A stretch of DNA of 15,110 nt, from assembly GCA_034664005.1 (NCBI GenBank), contig JAXDIL010000055.1, positions 1 to 15,110 on the forward strand. Direction: 5' to 3'. The position numbers and the translations under genes are program-made. The number at the start of each line of letters is the position of its first letter. Position 1 is the first letter of the stretch. The stretch is from JACVRW01 sp034664005 (GTDB lineage: Bacteria > Actinomycetota > Thermoleophilia > Solirubrobacterales > Thermoleophilaceae). Below, one piece after another: positions 1-6,850 of the stretch. Under the pieces are notes generated by a model. The model had not been told where the DNA came from. It searched no databases and was given only the letters and a program-made list of their open reading frames with translations.

Positions 1-1563
1 CTGGCGCACGACCTTCGCCAGCTCCCCGTAGTTCGTGACGCGCTCGGCGATGAACTCGCGGTCGACCCAGTCGTTCGCGATCAGCTCGTGCAGGATGCCG
101 TTGTAGAAGGCCACGTCCGTGCCGGGCTTGATCTGGCAGTAGACGTCGGCGTGGTCGGCGATCCGCTCGCGCCGCGGGTCCACCACGATCAGCTTCGTGC
201 CGCGCCGCTTCGCCTGCTTGAAGAAGCTCGAGGCGACCGGATGGTTCGCCGTCGTGTTCGTCCCGGCGAGGATCGCCACGTCGGCGTTCACGATGTCGCC
301 GTAGGTGGTGGAGACGGCGCCGGAGCCGACGCCCTCGAACAGCGCCGCCACGCTCGACGCGTGGCAGAGTCGCGTGCAGTGATCCACGTTGTTCGTGCCG
401 AAGCCGGCGCGGATCAGCTTCTGGAAGAGGTAGGCCTCCTCGTTCGAGCACTTGGCGGAGCCGAAGCCGGCGATCGCGCCGGGGCCGCCGTCCGCGTGGA
501 TTCCCGTCAGGCGCTCGGCCACCAGGCTGAGCGCCTCCTCCCAGCTCGCCTCGCGGAAGTGCGGCATCACCTCGTCGTAGTCCACGAGCCCGCCGGGCTT
601 CTTGCGCTTGCGCCGCCCGTCGCCCTCGCCGCGCACGTCGGCCGAGAGCGGCCCCTTCGGATAGGACTCCTCGCGCCGGATCAGCGGCATCGTGAGCCGC
701 TGCGGCGAGCTCGCGTAGTCCCAGCCGTAGCGCCCCTTGACGCACAGCCGCCGCTTCGACCCGGGCTGCTCGCGACCGTCCGCGAACGAGATCGCGTTGT
801 GCTCGCGGTCCACGTGGTAGGTGAGCGCACAGCCGACCCCGCAGTAGGGGCAGACCGTGTCGACGGAGTCGAGCTCGGTCCGTGGCTGAATTGGAACGTT
901 GTTGATCGGCTTGTTCGTGAGCGCGCCGGTGGGGCACGCCGCCACGCACTCGCCGCAGGTCACGCATGACGACTCGCCCATCGGGTCGTTCAGGTCGAAC
1001 GCGATCAGGGTGGCGTAGCCCTTGCCGGAGCGGCCGATCACGTCGTTGCCCTGGATGTCGTCGCAGGCGCGGACGCAGCGGTCGCACAGGATGCACGCGT
1101 CGTGGTTCACGGCGATGACCGGGTTGCTGAGGTCGATGCCGCGGCCGCTGGCGAGCGGGATGCCGTCCTCGCGCTGGATCCCATACCGGCGCGCGAGCAC
1201 CAGCAGCTCGTTGTCGGCCGTGGTCGTCTCCTTGGGGTCCTCCTCGGTGGGAGGCTGGTCCGCCATCAGGAGCTGGGTGAGCGTGGCCCGCCGCGTCTCG
1301 ACCTCGGGCGTGCCGGTCTTCACCTCCATGCCGTCCTCGCACGGGCGCACGCAGGCGGCCGCGTACACGCGCGCGCCGACGTCGACCACGCACATGCGGC
1401 AGACGCCGACGGGGTCGTAGCGCTCGTCGTGGCAGAGCACCGGAATCTCGATCCCGGCGCCCTTCGCGGCGTCGTAGATGGTGGTGCCCTCGGGCACCGT
1501 CAGCTCCTGCCCGTCGATGCTCAGCGTGAGGGTGCGAGCGGCTGGAGGAGCGGTGATCGCCAC
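1..1563 (-). CDS. fdhA: Formate dehydrogenase alpha subunit, NuoG-like N-terminus, molybdopterin (partial, 3' end outside window)
   Basis: The first 521 residues of a molybdopterin oxidoreductase that oxidises formate to CO2 (or the reverse) and passes electrons along iron-sulfur clusters; the rest lies beyond position 1. Seen in order: a [2Fe-2S] ferredoxin domain (C44, C55, C58, C71), two [4Fe-4S] motifs (C157/C160/C163/C167 and C200/C203/C206/C210), the cofactor-domain [4Fe-4S] motif (C238, C241, C245, C274), a basic linker (about 317-322) and the active-site segment TRLCHASSVA with C400-H401. In the E. coli enzyme FdhF the equivalent residue is selenocysteine, so this is a cysteine-type enzyme. 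The histidine/cysteine cluster motif usual in NuoG is not visible between residues 95 and 130. An in-frame TAG four codons upstream makes GTG at 1563 the only sensible start. It lies 19 nt after the AOR gene. The product is cytoplasmic as no Tat signal is seen. The electron-accepting subunits are not in the window. Confidence 0.93.
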   Translation of the reverse strand, partial: MAITAPPAARTLTLSIDGQELTVPEGTTIYDAAKGAGIEIPVLCHDERYDPVGVCRMCVVDVGARVYAAACVRPCEDGMEVKTGTPEVETRRATLTQLLMADQPPTEEDPKETTTADNELLVLARRYGIQREDGIPLASGRGIDLSNPVIAVNHDACILCDRCVRACDDIQGNDVIGRSGKGYATLIAFDLNDPMGESSCVTCGECVAACPTGALTNKPINNVPIQPRTELDSVDTVCPYCGVGCALTYHVDREHNAISFADGREQPGSKRRLCVKGRYGWDYASSPQRLTMPLIRREESYPKGPLSADVRGEGDGRRKRKKPGGLVDYDEVMPHFREASWEEALSLVAERLTGIHADGGPGAIAGFGSAKCSNEEAYLFQKLIRAGFGTNNVDHCTRLCHASSVAALFEGVGSGAVSTTYGDIVNADVAILAGTNTTANHPVASSFFKQAKRRGTKLIVVDPRRERIADHADVYCQIKPGTDVAFYNGILHELIANDWVDREFIAERVTNYGELAKVVRQ

Positions 1564-1569
1564 GCCCGC

Positions 1570-1575
1570 AGCCTA
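1570..1575 (-). promoter_or_regulatory. Candidate -10 element (TAGGCT) directly upstream of fdhA
   Basis: On the minus strand TAGGCT sits 6 nt before the fdhA GTG, within the 20-nt gap after the AOR stop. No good Shine-Dalgarno stands at the usual distance. The placement resembles TANNNT boxes in front of three other genes here and suggests an internal, possibly leaderless, promoter. No convincing -35 is visible. Inference from position and motif only. Confidence 0.35.
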
Positions 1576-1582
1576 GCGTTCC

Positions 1583-3433
1583 CTACGGCTCTTGCACAAA
1601 TATGTCCAAGCCGAGTTCCACCCGAGTTCCACTCGCCGGAAGCCCGGCCTGGTCGAGTCCGCGGCCGTCGTAGTAGGCATCGATCATGGAATCGAGGCGC
1701 TCCTTGGTGAGCGTCGCCTGGCGGCCCGAGTCGAGCTCGAGCGGCTCGGTCAGGAAGCGCTGCGGCAGGCGGTCCTCGGCGCGGGTCCAGCCCTCGCGGA
1801 GGTTGAACAGCCGCTTGCCGACCACGATGCGCCGCGCGGTGGTGCGGAGCTCGTCGGCGTCGACGTCCCAGCCGGTCACCGGGGCGAGCAGCGCGGCCCA
1901 CTCCGGCCAGGGCTCCTCGAACACGCCGCGCAGGAACTTGCAGAGGATGAGCGAGTCCATGAGCGCGGCGCGGTCCTCGGTCTCGATCGCGGCTGTCACG
2001 TGCGCGTCGCCGCCGGCGAGGCGGTCGAGATCGCCGGAGAGGTCGGCCTCGTAGGCGCCCGAGCGGTTGTGGTCGGCGCCGCGCGCATTTACGGCGAGGC
2101 CGAGCGCCATCGCGTGGAGCGTGCGTGGCTCGTAGCCAGGAAGTTCCAGTCCCTTCACATGGGGAGCGAAGACGTCGGAGCCCTGGCCGACCACGGCGGC
2201 CGCGGCGCGCGAGCCCTCGGCGAGCAGGTCGCCCAGCCCCGTGCGGGTGCCGATCTCCGTGAGCGCGCGGGCGAGCGCGTCCGCGTCGCCGAAGCGGAGC
2301 CAGGGCGCGTCGATCAGGCCCTTCTCGGCACACTCCATGGCCCAGGCGAGCGTGCCGCCGGCGGAGATCGTGTCGATGCCGAGGTCGTCGCAGAGCGAGC
2401 TCGCGGCGAGCACGGCGTCCGGGTCCGACACGCCGCACAGCGGGCCGAGCGCGAACACGTTCTCGTACTCCACGCGCGTCGTGCCGCCGCCGGGGGCGGC
2501 GTAGATGTGCTCGCAGCCGATCGTGCACGAGGCGCAGCTGTCGCGGGCCACGTGGCGGAGCTCGTGGAGCTCCTCGGCGGCGAGGCGCGGCGCCCCCTCG
2601 AACGACGCCGCGCTGAAGTTCCGCGTGGGCAGGGTGTTGATGGCGTTGAACGAGAGGAGGTTGGCGAGCGTGCCGAGCTCACGGTACTTCTCGGTGGCGG
2701 GGCCGAACGAGCGGCCGCGAAGGTCACGCGCGGCGGCGAGCACAGCCCCCGGGTCGGCCAGCGGCGGCTTCACGCCCGCGCCGCGCACGGCCACGGCCTT
2801 GATTTTCTTCGCGCCCAGGACCGCCCCGAGCCCGCCGCGGCCGGCGTGGCGACCGTCGTGCGACACCGTCGCGTACTTCACGAGCCGCTCGCCGGCGGGA
2901 CCGATGGCGGCCACTCGCCAGGCCGGGCCGAGCCGATCCCGGAGCCGGGTCTCGGCCGCCGCGGCCGACAGACCCCACAGCTCGGCGGCCGGCTCCACGC
3001 GCGCACCGTCGCCGTCCACCAGCAGGACGGACGGCTCCGCGCACGCGCCGCGAACGACGAGCGCGTCGTGACCGCTGAGCTTCCCCGCGATCGCGAAATG
3101 TGACGACGCGAGTGCATCGTTCAGCAGACCGGTCAGCGGCGACTTTGCGACAACCGCGAACTTCGCGCTGGTCGTGAGCGGCGTGCCGACGAGCGGCGAG
3201 AACACGAACACAAGCGGTGCCTCGGGCGCGAGCGGATCGACACCCGGCGGAGCGAGCCGGTGCATGAGCCACGACCCGAGACCGGCACCGCCGATGCAGG
3301 CACGCAGGACCCGCTCGGACAGCTCGAGCCGCTCCGCGTCGCCCGTGCCGACGTCGACGACGAGCGCACGCCCGAAATAGCCGCCGGGGGCAGTCGCCAG
3401 AGCGCTCGCCGATGCCGAAGCCGTGCGGCTCAC
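1583..3433 (-). CDS. aor: Aldehyde ferredoxin oxidoreductase family protein (tungsten/molybdenum bis-pterin)
   Basis: A 616-residue, full-length member of the AOR family, whose enzymes carry a tungsten or molybdenum bis-pterin and one [4Fe-4S] cluster and interconvert aldehydes and carboxylic acids or act on related substrates. Cluster ligands are visible as C300-x2-C303-x3-C307 with the distal C498 in SLILCKF. Other family segments are GGAGLGSWL (48-56), AKSPLTG (96-102), RGGLGAVLGAKKIKAV (199-214) and NLREGWTRAEDRLPQRF (544-560). The GTG start at 3433 overlaps the pabBC stop as GTGA, so translation is probably coupled. fdhA follows after 19 nt. The substrate cannot be read from sequence. 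The separate ferredoxin-like and flavin subunits known for some bacterial AORs are not seen in this window, so the electron partner is open; the co-encoded formate dehydrogenase is one candidate. Family assignment is firm; aldehyde specificity is not. Confidence 0.92.
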   Translation of the reverse strand: MSRTASASASALATAPGGYFGRALVVDVGTGDAERLELSERVLRACIGGAGLGSWLMHRLAPPGVDPLAPEAPLVFVFSPLVGTPLTTSAKFAVVAKSPLTGLLNDALASSHFAIAGKLSGHDALVVRGACAEPSVLLVDGDGARVEPAAELWGLSAAAAETRLRDRLGPAWRVAAIGPAGERLVKYATVSHDGRHAGRGGLGAVLGAKKIKAVAVRGAGVKPPLADPGAVLAAARDLRGRSFGPATEKYRELGTLANLLSFNAINTLPTRNFSAASFEGAPRLAAEELHELRHVARDSCASCTIGCEHIYAAPGGGTTRVEYENVFALGPLCGVSDPDAVLAASSLCDDLGIDTISAGGTLAWAMECAEKGLIDAPWLRFGDADALARALTEIGTRTGLGDLLAEGSRAAAAVVGQGSDVFAPHVKGLELPGYEPRTLHAMALGLAVNARGADHNRSGAYEADLSGDLDRLAGGDAHVTAAIETEDRAALMDSLILCKFLRGVFEEPWPEWAALLAPVTGWDVDADELRTTARRIVVGKRLFNLREGWTRAEDRLPQRFLTEPLELDSGRQATLTKERLDSMIDAYYDGRGLDQAGLPASGTRVELGLDIFVQEP

Positions 3434-5664
3434 CGCGCCACCGCGCCTAGGCTGTCCTCGCGGAGCGCCGCGCGCAGCCGGGCGCCCAGCTGGAAGCGTG
3501 GCTCGGGGCCGTCGACGAGGCGCGCCGGGTGGATGCCCCGGATCGACGAGGCGAGCAGCACCTCGTCGGCGCCCGCGATGCGGTCGAGCGTGAGCCGCTC
3601 CTCGCGTGCGGGATGCAGTGCGAGCACGCGCGCCCGGACCGTGCCGGGCAGCTGGCGGCCGTCGAGCGGCGGCGTCACGAGGTGCGTGCCCTCGACTATG
3701 AAGACGTTCGCGTAACCGGCCTCGAGCACGTCGCCGTCGAGGTCCACGAGCAGCGGCACCGCCTCGACCCGCTCCGCGAGCTCGTCGAGCAGCCGCCGGT
3801 CGATCCACTTGTGCGCGCCGAGCCCGCCCGGGAGCACAGTGGGCGCAAGCGAGACCGGTTCGGGTCCGGGCTCCGCCGCGAGCGGCTCGGCCTCGACGAG
3901 GACAGCGGGCACGCGGGCCGGGTCCGCTCCCGGCGCGCCGGGCCGCTCGCCGCCGGGCGCCCTGCCGTCGGGCCGCTCGCCGTCGGGCGCCCTGCCGTCG
4001 GGCCGCTCGCCGCCTGCGCGGACGCTCACGCGCAGCCGTTGCAGCGGCGCACCTGCCGCCGCGGCGAGCAACTGCTCGTGGAGATCGCCGGGGAGCTCCG
4101 CTCCGTAGAGCGCCAGCGCGCTCCGCTCGAGCCGCGCGAGGTGCGCGCGGCCATCCACGGGCACGCCGCCGCGCGCGAGGATCGTCTCGAAGACCCCGAG
4201 AGCCGGGTCGGGGCGGTCGGCTTCGCCGGCGAGCGCGCTCACGGGCGCGATCCGGTTCACGCGCGACTCCTCGACGATCCGTGCGCCCGCCGCGGCGACC
4301 ACTGGGCGCGCCTTCACGAAGCACTCCTCCAGCTCCTGCTCGGCCACCGAGTCGGCCACGATGCCGCCGCCCGCTCCCATCCAGATTCGCTCGCCGCGCA
4401 GCTCGAGCGTCCTGATTGCCACGTTCAGCTCGAGGCCGGCCACCGGACTCGCGAAGCCGACCGCTCCCGTGTACGCCTCGCGCCCACCGGCCTCCAGCTC
4501 GGCGATCACGCGCATGGCCTGGATCTTCGGCGCGCCGGTCACCGACCCGGGCGGGAAGCTGGCGCGGAGCAGGTCACCGTCGCCGGTGCCGTCACGAAGC
4601 GTGCCCTTCACGGTCGACACGAGATGCCACACGCCCGGCGCCGGGCGCGGCTCGTTCAGCGCGGTGACCTCGATGGAGCCGTACTCGCACACGCGCCCCA
4701 GGTCGTTGCGCATGAGGTCGACAATCATCACGTTCTCCGCGCGGTCCTTCTCGGAGGCGGCGAGCGCGGCGCGGTTGTCCTCCGCGCGCGTTCCCTCCCG
4801 GCCGGCGGCCAGCACGCGCGGGGCGGTGCCCTTGATCGGCTCGGTGACCACCTCGCGCCCGCGCCGGCGCAGGAACAGCTCTGGGGAGAGGCTGCAGACG
4901 GCGCCCCACGGCCCCGCGATCACGCCCGCGTGGCGCGGCTCGAGCGTGCCGGCCGTGCGCGCGAACAGGTCGAGCGGATCACCCTGCCACTCGGCCTCGA
5001 GCCGCAGGCACAGGTTCGCCTGGAAGATCTCGCCCGCCGCGATTCGCTCGCGGCACGCGTCGATTGCCGTCATGTGCCCGGCGCCCCCGGGCGGCGCGGG
5101 CTCGAAGTTGCCGACCCACACGGGTCGCTGGCGGACTCCCTCCGCAAGCCGCGCGCGCAGGAGGTCGAGGCGCGCGCTCAGCGCCTCCGCCCGCCCGTCG
5201 GACCAGAGCGCCTCGAACCACCAGCGCCCGTCGCGGTCGAGCCGCAGCAGGTGGTCGTAGAAGGCGAGCGCGAAGTCCGGCAGCGGCACGTGGCGCGGCG
5301 GCGGAGGCGGCACCCGCTCGAGTCGCCCGCCGAGGTTGTAGCCGAGGTAGCCGAACCAGCCGCCGCCGACGGCCCCCTGCGCCGCCTCCGCGTGCGCGTC
5401 CTCCGGGTGCGCGTCCTCCGGCTGCGTGTCCTCCGGCTGCGCGTCCATGCGCGGCTGCCGGTCGAGCAGCGCGAAGGGGTCCGCGTCCGCGCTTGCGACC
5501 GTCACGGGCTCCGACCCCACCAGCGCGCCGCCGCCCGCCCAATCGCCCGCGAGTGCGAAGGGATGCGCATCGCCGCGCACCAGAAGTGCACCTTCGGCGG
5601 CGGTCAGGCGCGCGTCCAGCTCGATCCGCACGAGGTGCGCGCGCTCGGGGATGGCGTCGCTCAC
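3430..5664 (-). CDS. pabBC: Aminodeoxychorismate synthase component I / 4-amino-4-deoxychorismate lyase fusion (PabB-PabC)
   Basis: A 744-residue bifunctional protein for 4-aminobenzoate synthesis in the folate pathway. Residues about 1-465 form the chorismate-binding PabB part, with PIKGT (276-280; K278 aligns with the catalytic lysine that separates PabB from TrpE), DLMRNDLGRVC (316-326) and GSVTGAPK (373-380). Residues about 485-744 are a class IV PLP aminotransferase-fold PabC, with GVFET, the PLP lysine K619 in GAHKWIDR, and LASSIRGI (704-711). A glutamine amidotransferase partner (PabA) is not in the window. GTG at 5664 is chosen because GGGAGG lies 8 nt upstream and it starts 4 nt after the mobA-moaD stop. 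Its own stop overlaps the AOR start. Two low-complexity tandem repeats lie inside: pentapeptides around 74-92 and decapeptides around 552-576. It sits between a cofactor gene and two pterin enzymes, an unexpected place for a folate gene. Confidence 0.93.
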   Translation of the reverse strand: MSDAIPERAHLVRIELDARLTAAEGALLVRGDAHPFALAGDWAGGGALVGSEPVTVASADADPFALLDRQPRMDAQPEDTQPEDAHPEDAHAEAAQGAVGGGWFGYLGYNLGGRLERVPPPPPRHVPLPDFALAFYDHLLRLDRDGRWWFEALWSDGRAEALSARLDLLRARLAEGVRQRPVWVGNFEPAPPGGAGHMTAIDACRERIAAGEIFQANLCLRLEAEWQGDPLDLFARTAGTLEPRHAGVIAGPWGAVCSLSPELFLRRRGREVVTEPIKGTAPRVLAAGREGTRAEDNRAALAASEKDRAENVMIVDLMRNDLGRVCEYGSIEVTALNEPRPAPGVWHLVSTVKGTLRDGTGDGDLLRASFPPGSVTGAPKIQAMRVIAELEAGGREAYTGAVGFASPVAGLELNVAIRTLELRGERIWMGAGGGIVADSVAEQELEECFVKARPVVAAAGARIVEESRVNRIAPVSALAGEADRPDPALGVFETILARGGVPVDGRAHLARLERSALALYGAELPGDLHEQLLAAAAGAPLQRLRVSVRAGGERPDGRAPDGERPDGRAPGGERPGAPGADPARVPAVLVEAEPLAAEPGPEPVSLAPTVLPGGLGAHKWIDRRLLDELAERVEAVPLLVDLDGDVLEAGYANVFIVEGTHLVTPPLDGRQLPGTVRARVLALHPAREERLTLDRIAGADEVLLASSIRGIHPARLVDGPEPRFQLGARLRAALREDSLGAVAR
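3940..4014. repeat. 30-bp direct tandem repeat, 2.5 copies, inside pabBC
   Basis: Units at 3940-3969, 3970-3999 and a half unit at 4000-4014. The two complete copies differ at one base. The 30-bp period keeps frame and encodes the decapeptide repeat GERPDGRAPD/G in the PabC half of the fusion, between the N-terminal subdomain and the PLP lysine. Confidence 0.9.
5393..5447. repeat. 15-bp direct tandem repeat, about 3.5 copies, inside pabBC
   Basis: Consecutive 15-bp units begin at 5393, 5408 and 5423, with a partial unit at 5438; units differ by one or two bases. The period keeps frame and encodes acidic pentapeptides (AQPED, TQPED, AHPED) at about residues 74-92, just before the GGGWFGYLGY segment of the PabB domain. 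Confidence 0.88.
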
Positions 5665-5668
5665 GGGC

Positions 5669-6517
5669 TCAGCCTCCCGCGTCCGCGGCGAGGAAGGCGA
5701 TCTCGTCGCCGCCGGCAAGCGGCAGCTCGGGGTGGCGCGTGATCTGGTCACCGTTCAGGGCGGCCACGACGTGGCGGTCGAGCGCCAGGCCGGCGGCGCT
5801 CGCGGCCGCCTCGAGCGTCGCGGCGCGCACGGCCAGCGGCTCGCGCCCGAGGTTCGTCGCGAGCGTGCCGAAGCGGCGGACCGTCACACTGGGCGCCGCC
5901 CGGGCCCGGGCGCGCTCGTAGTCGTCGGGCTCGTTCAGGTTCAGCACGGAGAGCAGCTCAGGGTCCGCCTCGGCGAGCTCGCGATCGCGCAGCAGGTCAT
6001 CCTCGCTGAGCTCGCGCACGCGGCTTTGCTCGAACAGGAACGCCGGCCGCATGCGGTTGGCCGCGATCAGCTCCTCGACGGCGGGCAGCAGCGACGTGGC
6101 GTATGCCGCCGCGAGCGGGTGCCTGAATCCGTGGACGACCGGGAGCGTCACGTCCACATCCTCCTCGCTCGCGGCGCGCAGCACCGCCTGGACGAACGCG
6201 GGGTGGAGGAGCGGCACGTCCGTGGAGGAGACGTACGCGACGCGCGCCTCGTCGGCCACCGCGGCCAGTCCGGCGGCGAGGCCCTGGAGCGGACCGCGTC
6301 CCTCGGCGGCGTCGTCGACGACGCGCACGCCGGGCGGCAGGTCGGGCAGCTCCTGGCCCGCGGCGCGCACCACGACGACCGGCCCGTCGACCGCGCGGGC
6401 GACGATGCCCGTGACCCGATGGAGCAGCGTGGATCCGTGCCACTCAAGCGTTGCCTTGGGCCGCCCCATGCGAGTGGAGCGGCCCCCGGCCAGCACTACA
6501 CCGGCCACCTCACTCAC
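5669..6517 (-). CDS. MobA-MoaD fusion: molybdenum cofactor guanylyltransferase with C-terminal sulfur-carrier domain
   Basis: A 282-residue fusion. Residues 1-206 are a MobA-type nucleotidyltransferase, which adds GMP to molybdopterin: nucleotide-binding LAGGRSTRMGRPKA at 9-22, a DVP motif at 100-102 and VLNLNEPDDY at 191-200. Residues about 209-282 look like a MoaD/ThiS ubiquitin-like sulfur carrier: APSVTVRRFGTLATNL, LNGDQI, LAGGDEIAFLAADAGG. The protein ends exactly in Gly-Gly, the tail that MoaD needs for adenylation and thiocarboxylation, so the carrier end is free. GTG at 6517 is chosen because MobA proteins begin a few residues before LAGG and TACGCT lies 7 nt upstream; ATG at 6556 is an alternative adding 13 residues but overlapping the upstream gene. 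pabBC, AOR and fdhA follow, so the fusion probably supplies pterin cofactor to those enzymes. AOR-type tungsten enzymes in archaea use non-guanylylated pterin, so MobA more likely serves the formate dehydrogenase. Confidence 0.88.
   Translation of the reverse strand: MSEVAGVVLAGGRSTRMGRPKATLEWHGSTLLHRVTGIVARAVDGPVVVVRAAGQELPDLPPGVRVVDDAAEGRGPLQGLAAGLAAVADEARVAYVSSTDVPLLHPAFVQAVLRAASEEDVDVTLPVVHGFRHPLAAAYATSLLPAVEELIAANRMRPAFLFEQSRVRELSEDDLLRDRELAEADPELLSVLNLNEPDDYERARARAAPSVTVRRFGTLATNLGREPLAVRAATLEAAASAAGLALDRHVVAALNGDQITRHPELPLAGGDEIAFLAADAGG
5673..5678 (-). promoter_or_regulatory. Shine-Dalgarno GGGAGG for pabBC
   Basis: Minus-strand GGGAGG, 8 nt before the GTG at 5664 and just upstream of the mobA-moaD stop. 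It decides the pabBC start over an ATG 29 codons upstream that would lie inside mobA-moaD. Confidence 0.75.
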
Positions 6518-6524
6518 GCGACCA

Positions 6525-6530
6525 AGCGTA
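6525..6530 (-). promoter_or_regulatory. Candidate -10 element (TACGCT) upstream of mobA-moaD
   Basis: TACGCT lies exactly 7 nt before the GTG at 6517 and no Shine-Dalgarno is evident, the arrangement expected of a leaderless transcript. No clear -35 is seen. It lies just past the end of the preceding small gene, so the cofactor/AOR/FDH run could have its own promoter here. Inference. Confidence 0.4.
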
Positions 6531-6531
6531 C

Positions 6532-6822
6532 CTATTTGTCCGATTTCGACAGGCATGTCGTGGCCACGTAGCGCCCGGGCCGGTCCGAGCGCTCCAGCGG
6601 GAAGGCGAGCGAGCCGTTCACCGCCCACAGGTCGTTGGGGCGGTCGTTCACGGCCCAGCCCGGGGGCCAGCGACTCACGTCCGCGTCCTCGAGCGCGACG
6701 ACCAGCGCCTCGGCGACAGCCTCGCTGCCGCGCTCGCGGACCGGCCGGCGCTGGCGAAAGCGCACCACGCAGTGGTGGGAGGGAACGATCTCGTGCACCT
6801 CCGGATGCTGGATGCGGGCCAC
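6532..6822 (-). CDS. Conserved-looking hypothetical protein, about 96 aa
   Basis: I do not recognise this family. The product is basic and soluble, with no signal peptide or membrane segment. Visible segments are HEIVPSHHCVVRFRQRR near the N-terminus, an alternating helical stretch (EAVAEALVVALEDADVSRW), then PPGWA, NDLWAVNGSLAFPL and a C-terminal GRYVATTCLS. This mix of aromatic, histidine and cysteine residues does not look like a frame shadow. GTG at 6822 is preferred because GGGAG stands 8 nt upstream; an in-frame ATG at 6852 would add 10 residues and overlap the start codon of the divergent CDGSH gene. The stop is 14 nt before mobA-moaD, so it may be the first gene of that run, although mobA-moaD may have its own promoter. 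It could be a small accessory or toxin-like protein, but nothing in the sequence settles this. Confidence 0.6.
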   Translation of the reverse strand: MARIQHPEVHEIVPSHHCVVRFRQRRPVRERGSEAVAEALVVALEDADVSRWPPGWAVNDRPNDLWAVNGSLAFPLERSDRPGRYVATTCLSKSDK

Positions 6823-6838
6823 TCGTTGCACTCCCAGC

Positions 6839-6844
6839 GAGAAT
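6839..6844 (+). promoter_or_regulatory. Possible -10 element (GAGAAT) upstream of the CDGSH gene
   Basis: GAGAAT keeps A2 and T6 of the -10 consensus and ends 6 nt before ATG 6851, resembling the other presumed leaderless starts here, though the first base is wrong. It lies beside the Shine-Dalgarno of the opposite-strand small gene, so the two divergent units share a very compact control region. Confidence 0.25.
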
Positions 6845-6850
6845 AGGTGC

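Noticed and set aside
361..367. Selenocysteine (in-frame TGA) in formate dehydrogenase
   Set aside because: The active-site codon reads TGC (Cys400), so no recoding is needed.
3940..4014. CRISPR-like array
   Set aside because: The repeats are directly contiguous with no spacers and lie in frame within pabBC.
3434..4324. 297-residue N-terminal extension of the AOR frame
   Set aside because: Alternate-frame shadow of pabBC with Arg/Ala-rich nonsense; the AOR family N-terminus starts at the coupled GTG at 3433.
3529..5742. 737-codon open frame on the plus strand opposite pabBC
   Set aside because: Antisense shadow of a GC-rich gene: no family motifs, arginine/histidine/leucine-rich, and the minus strand encodes a fully motif-supported PabB-PabC.
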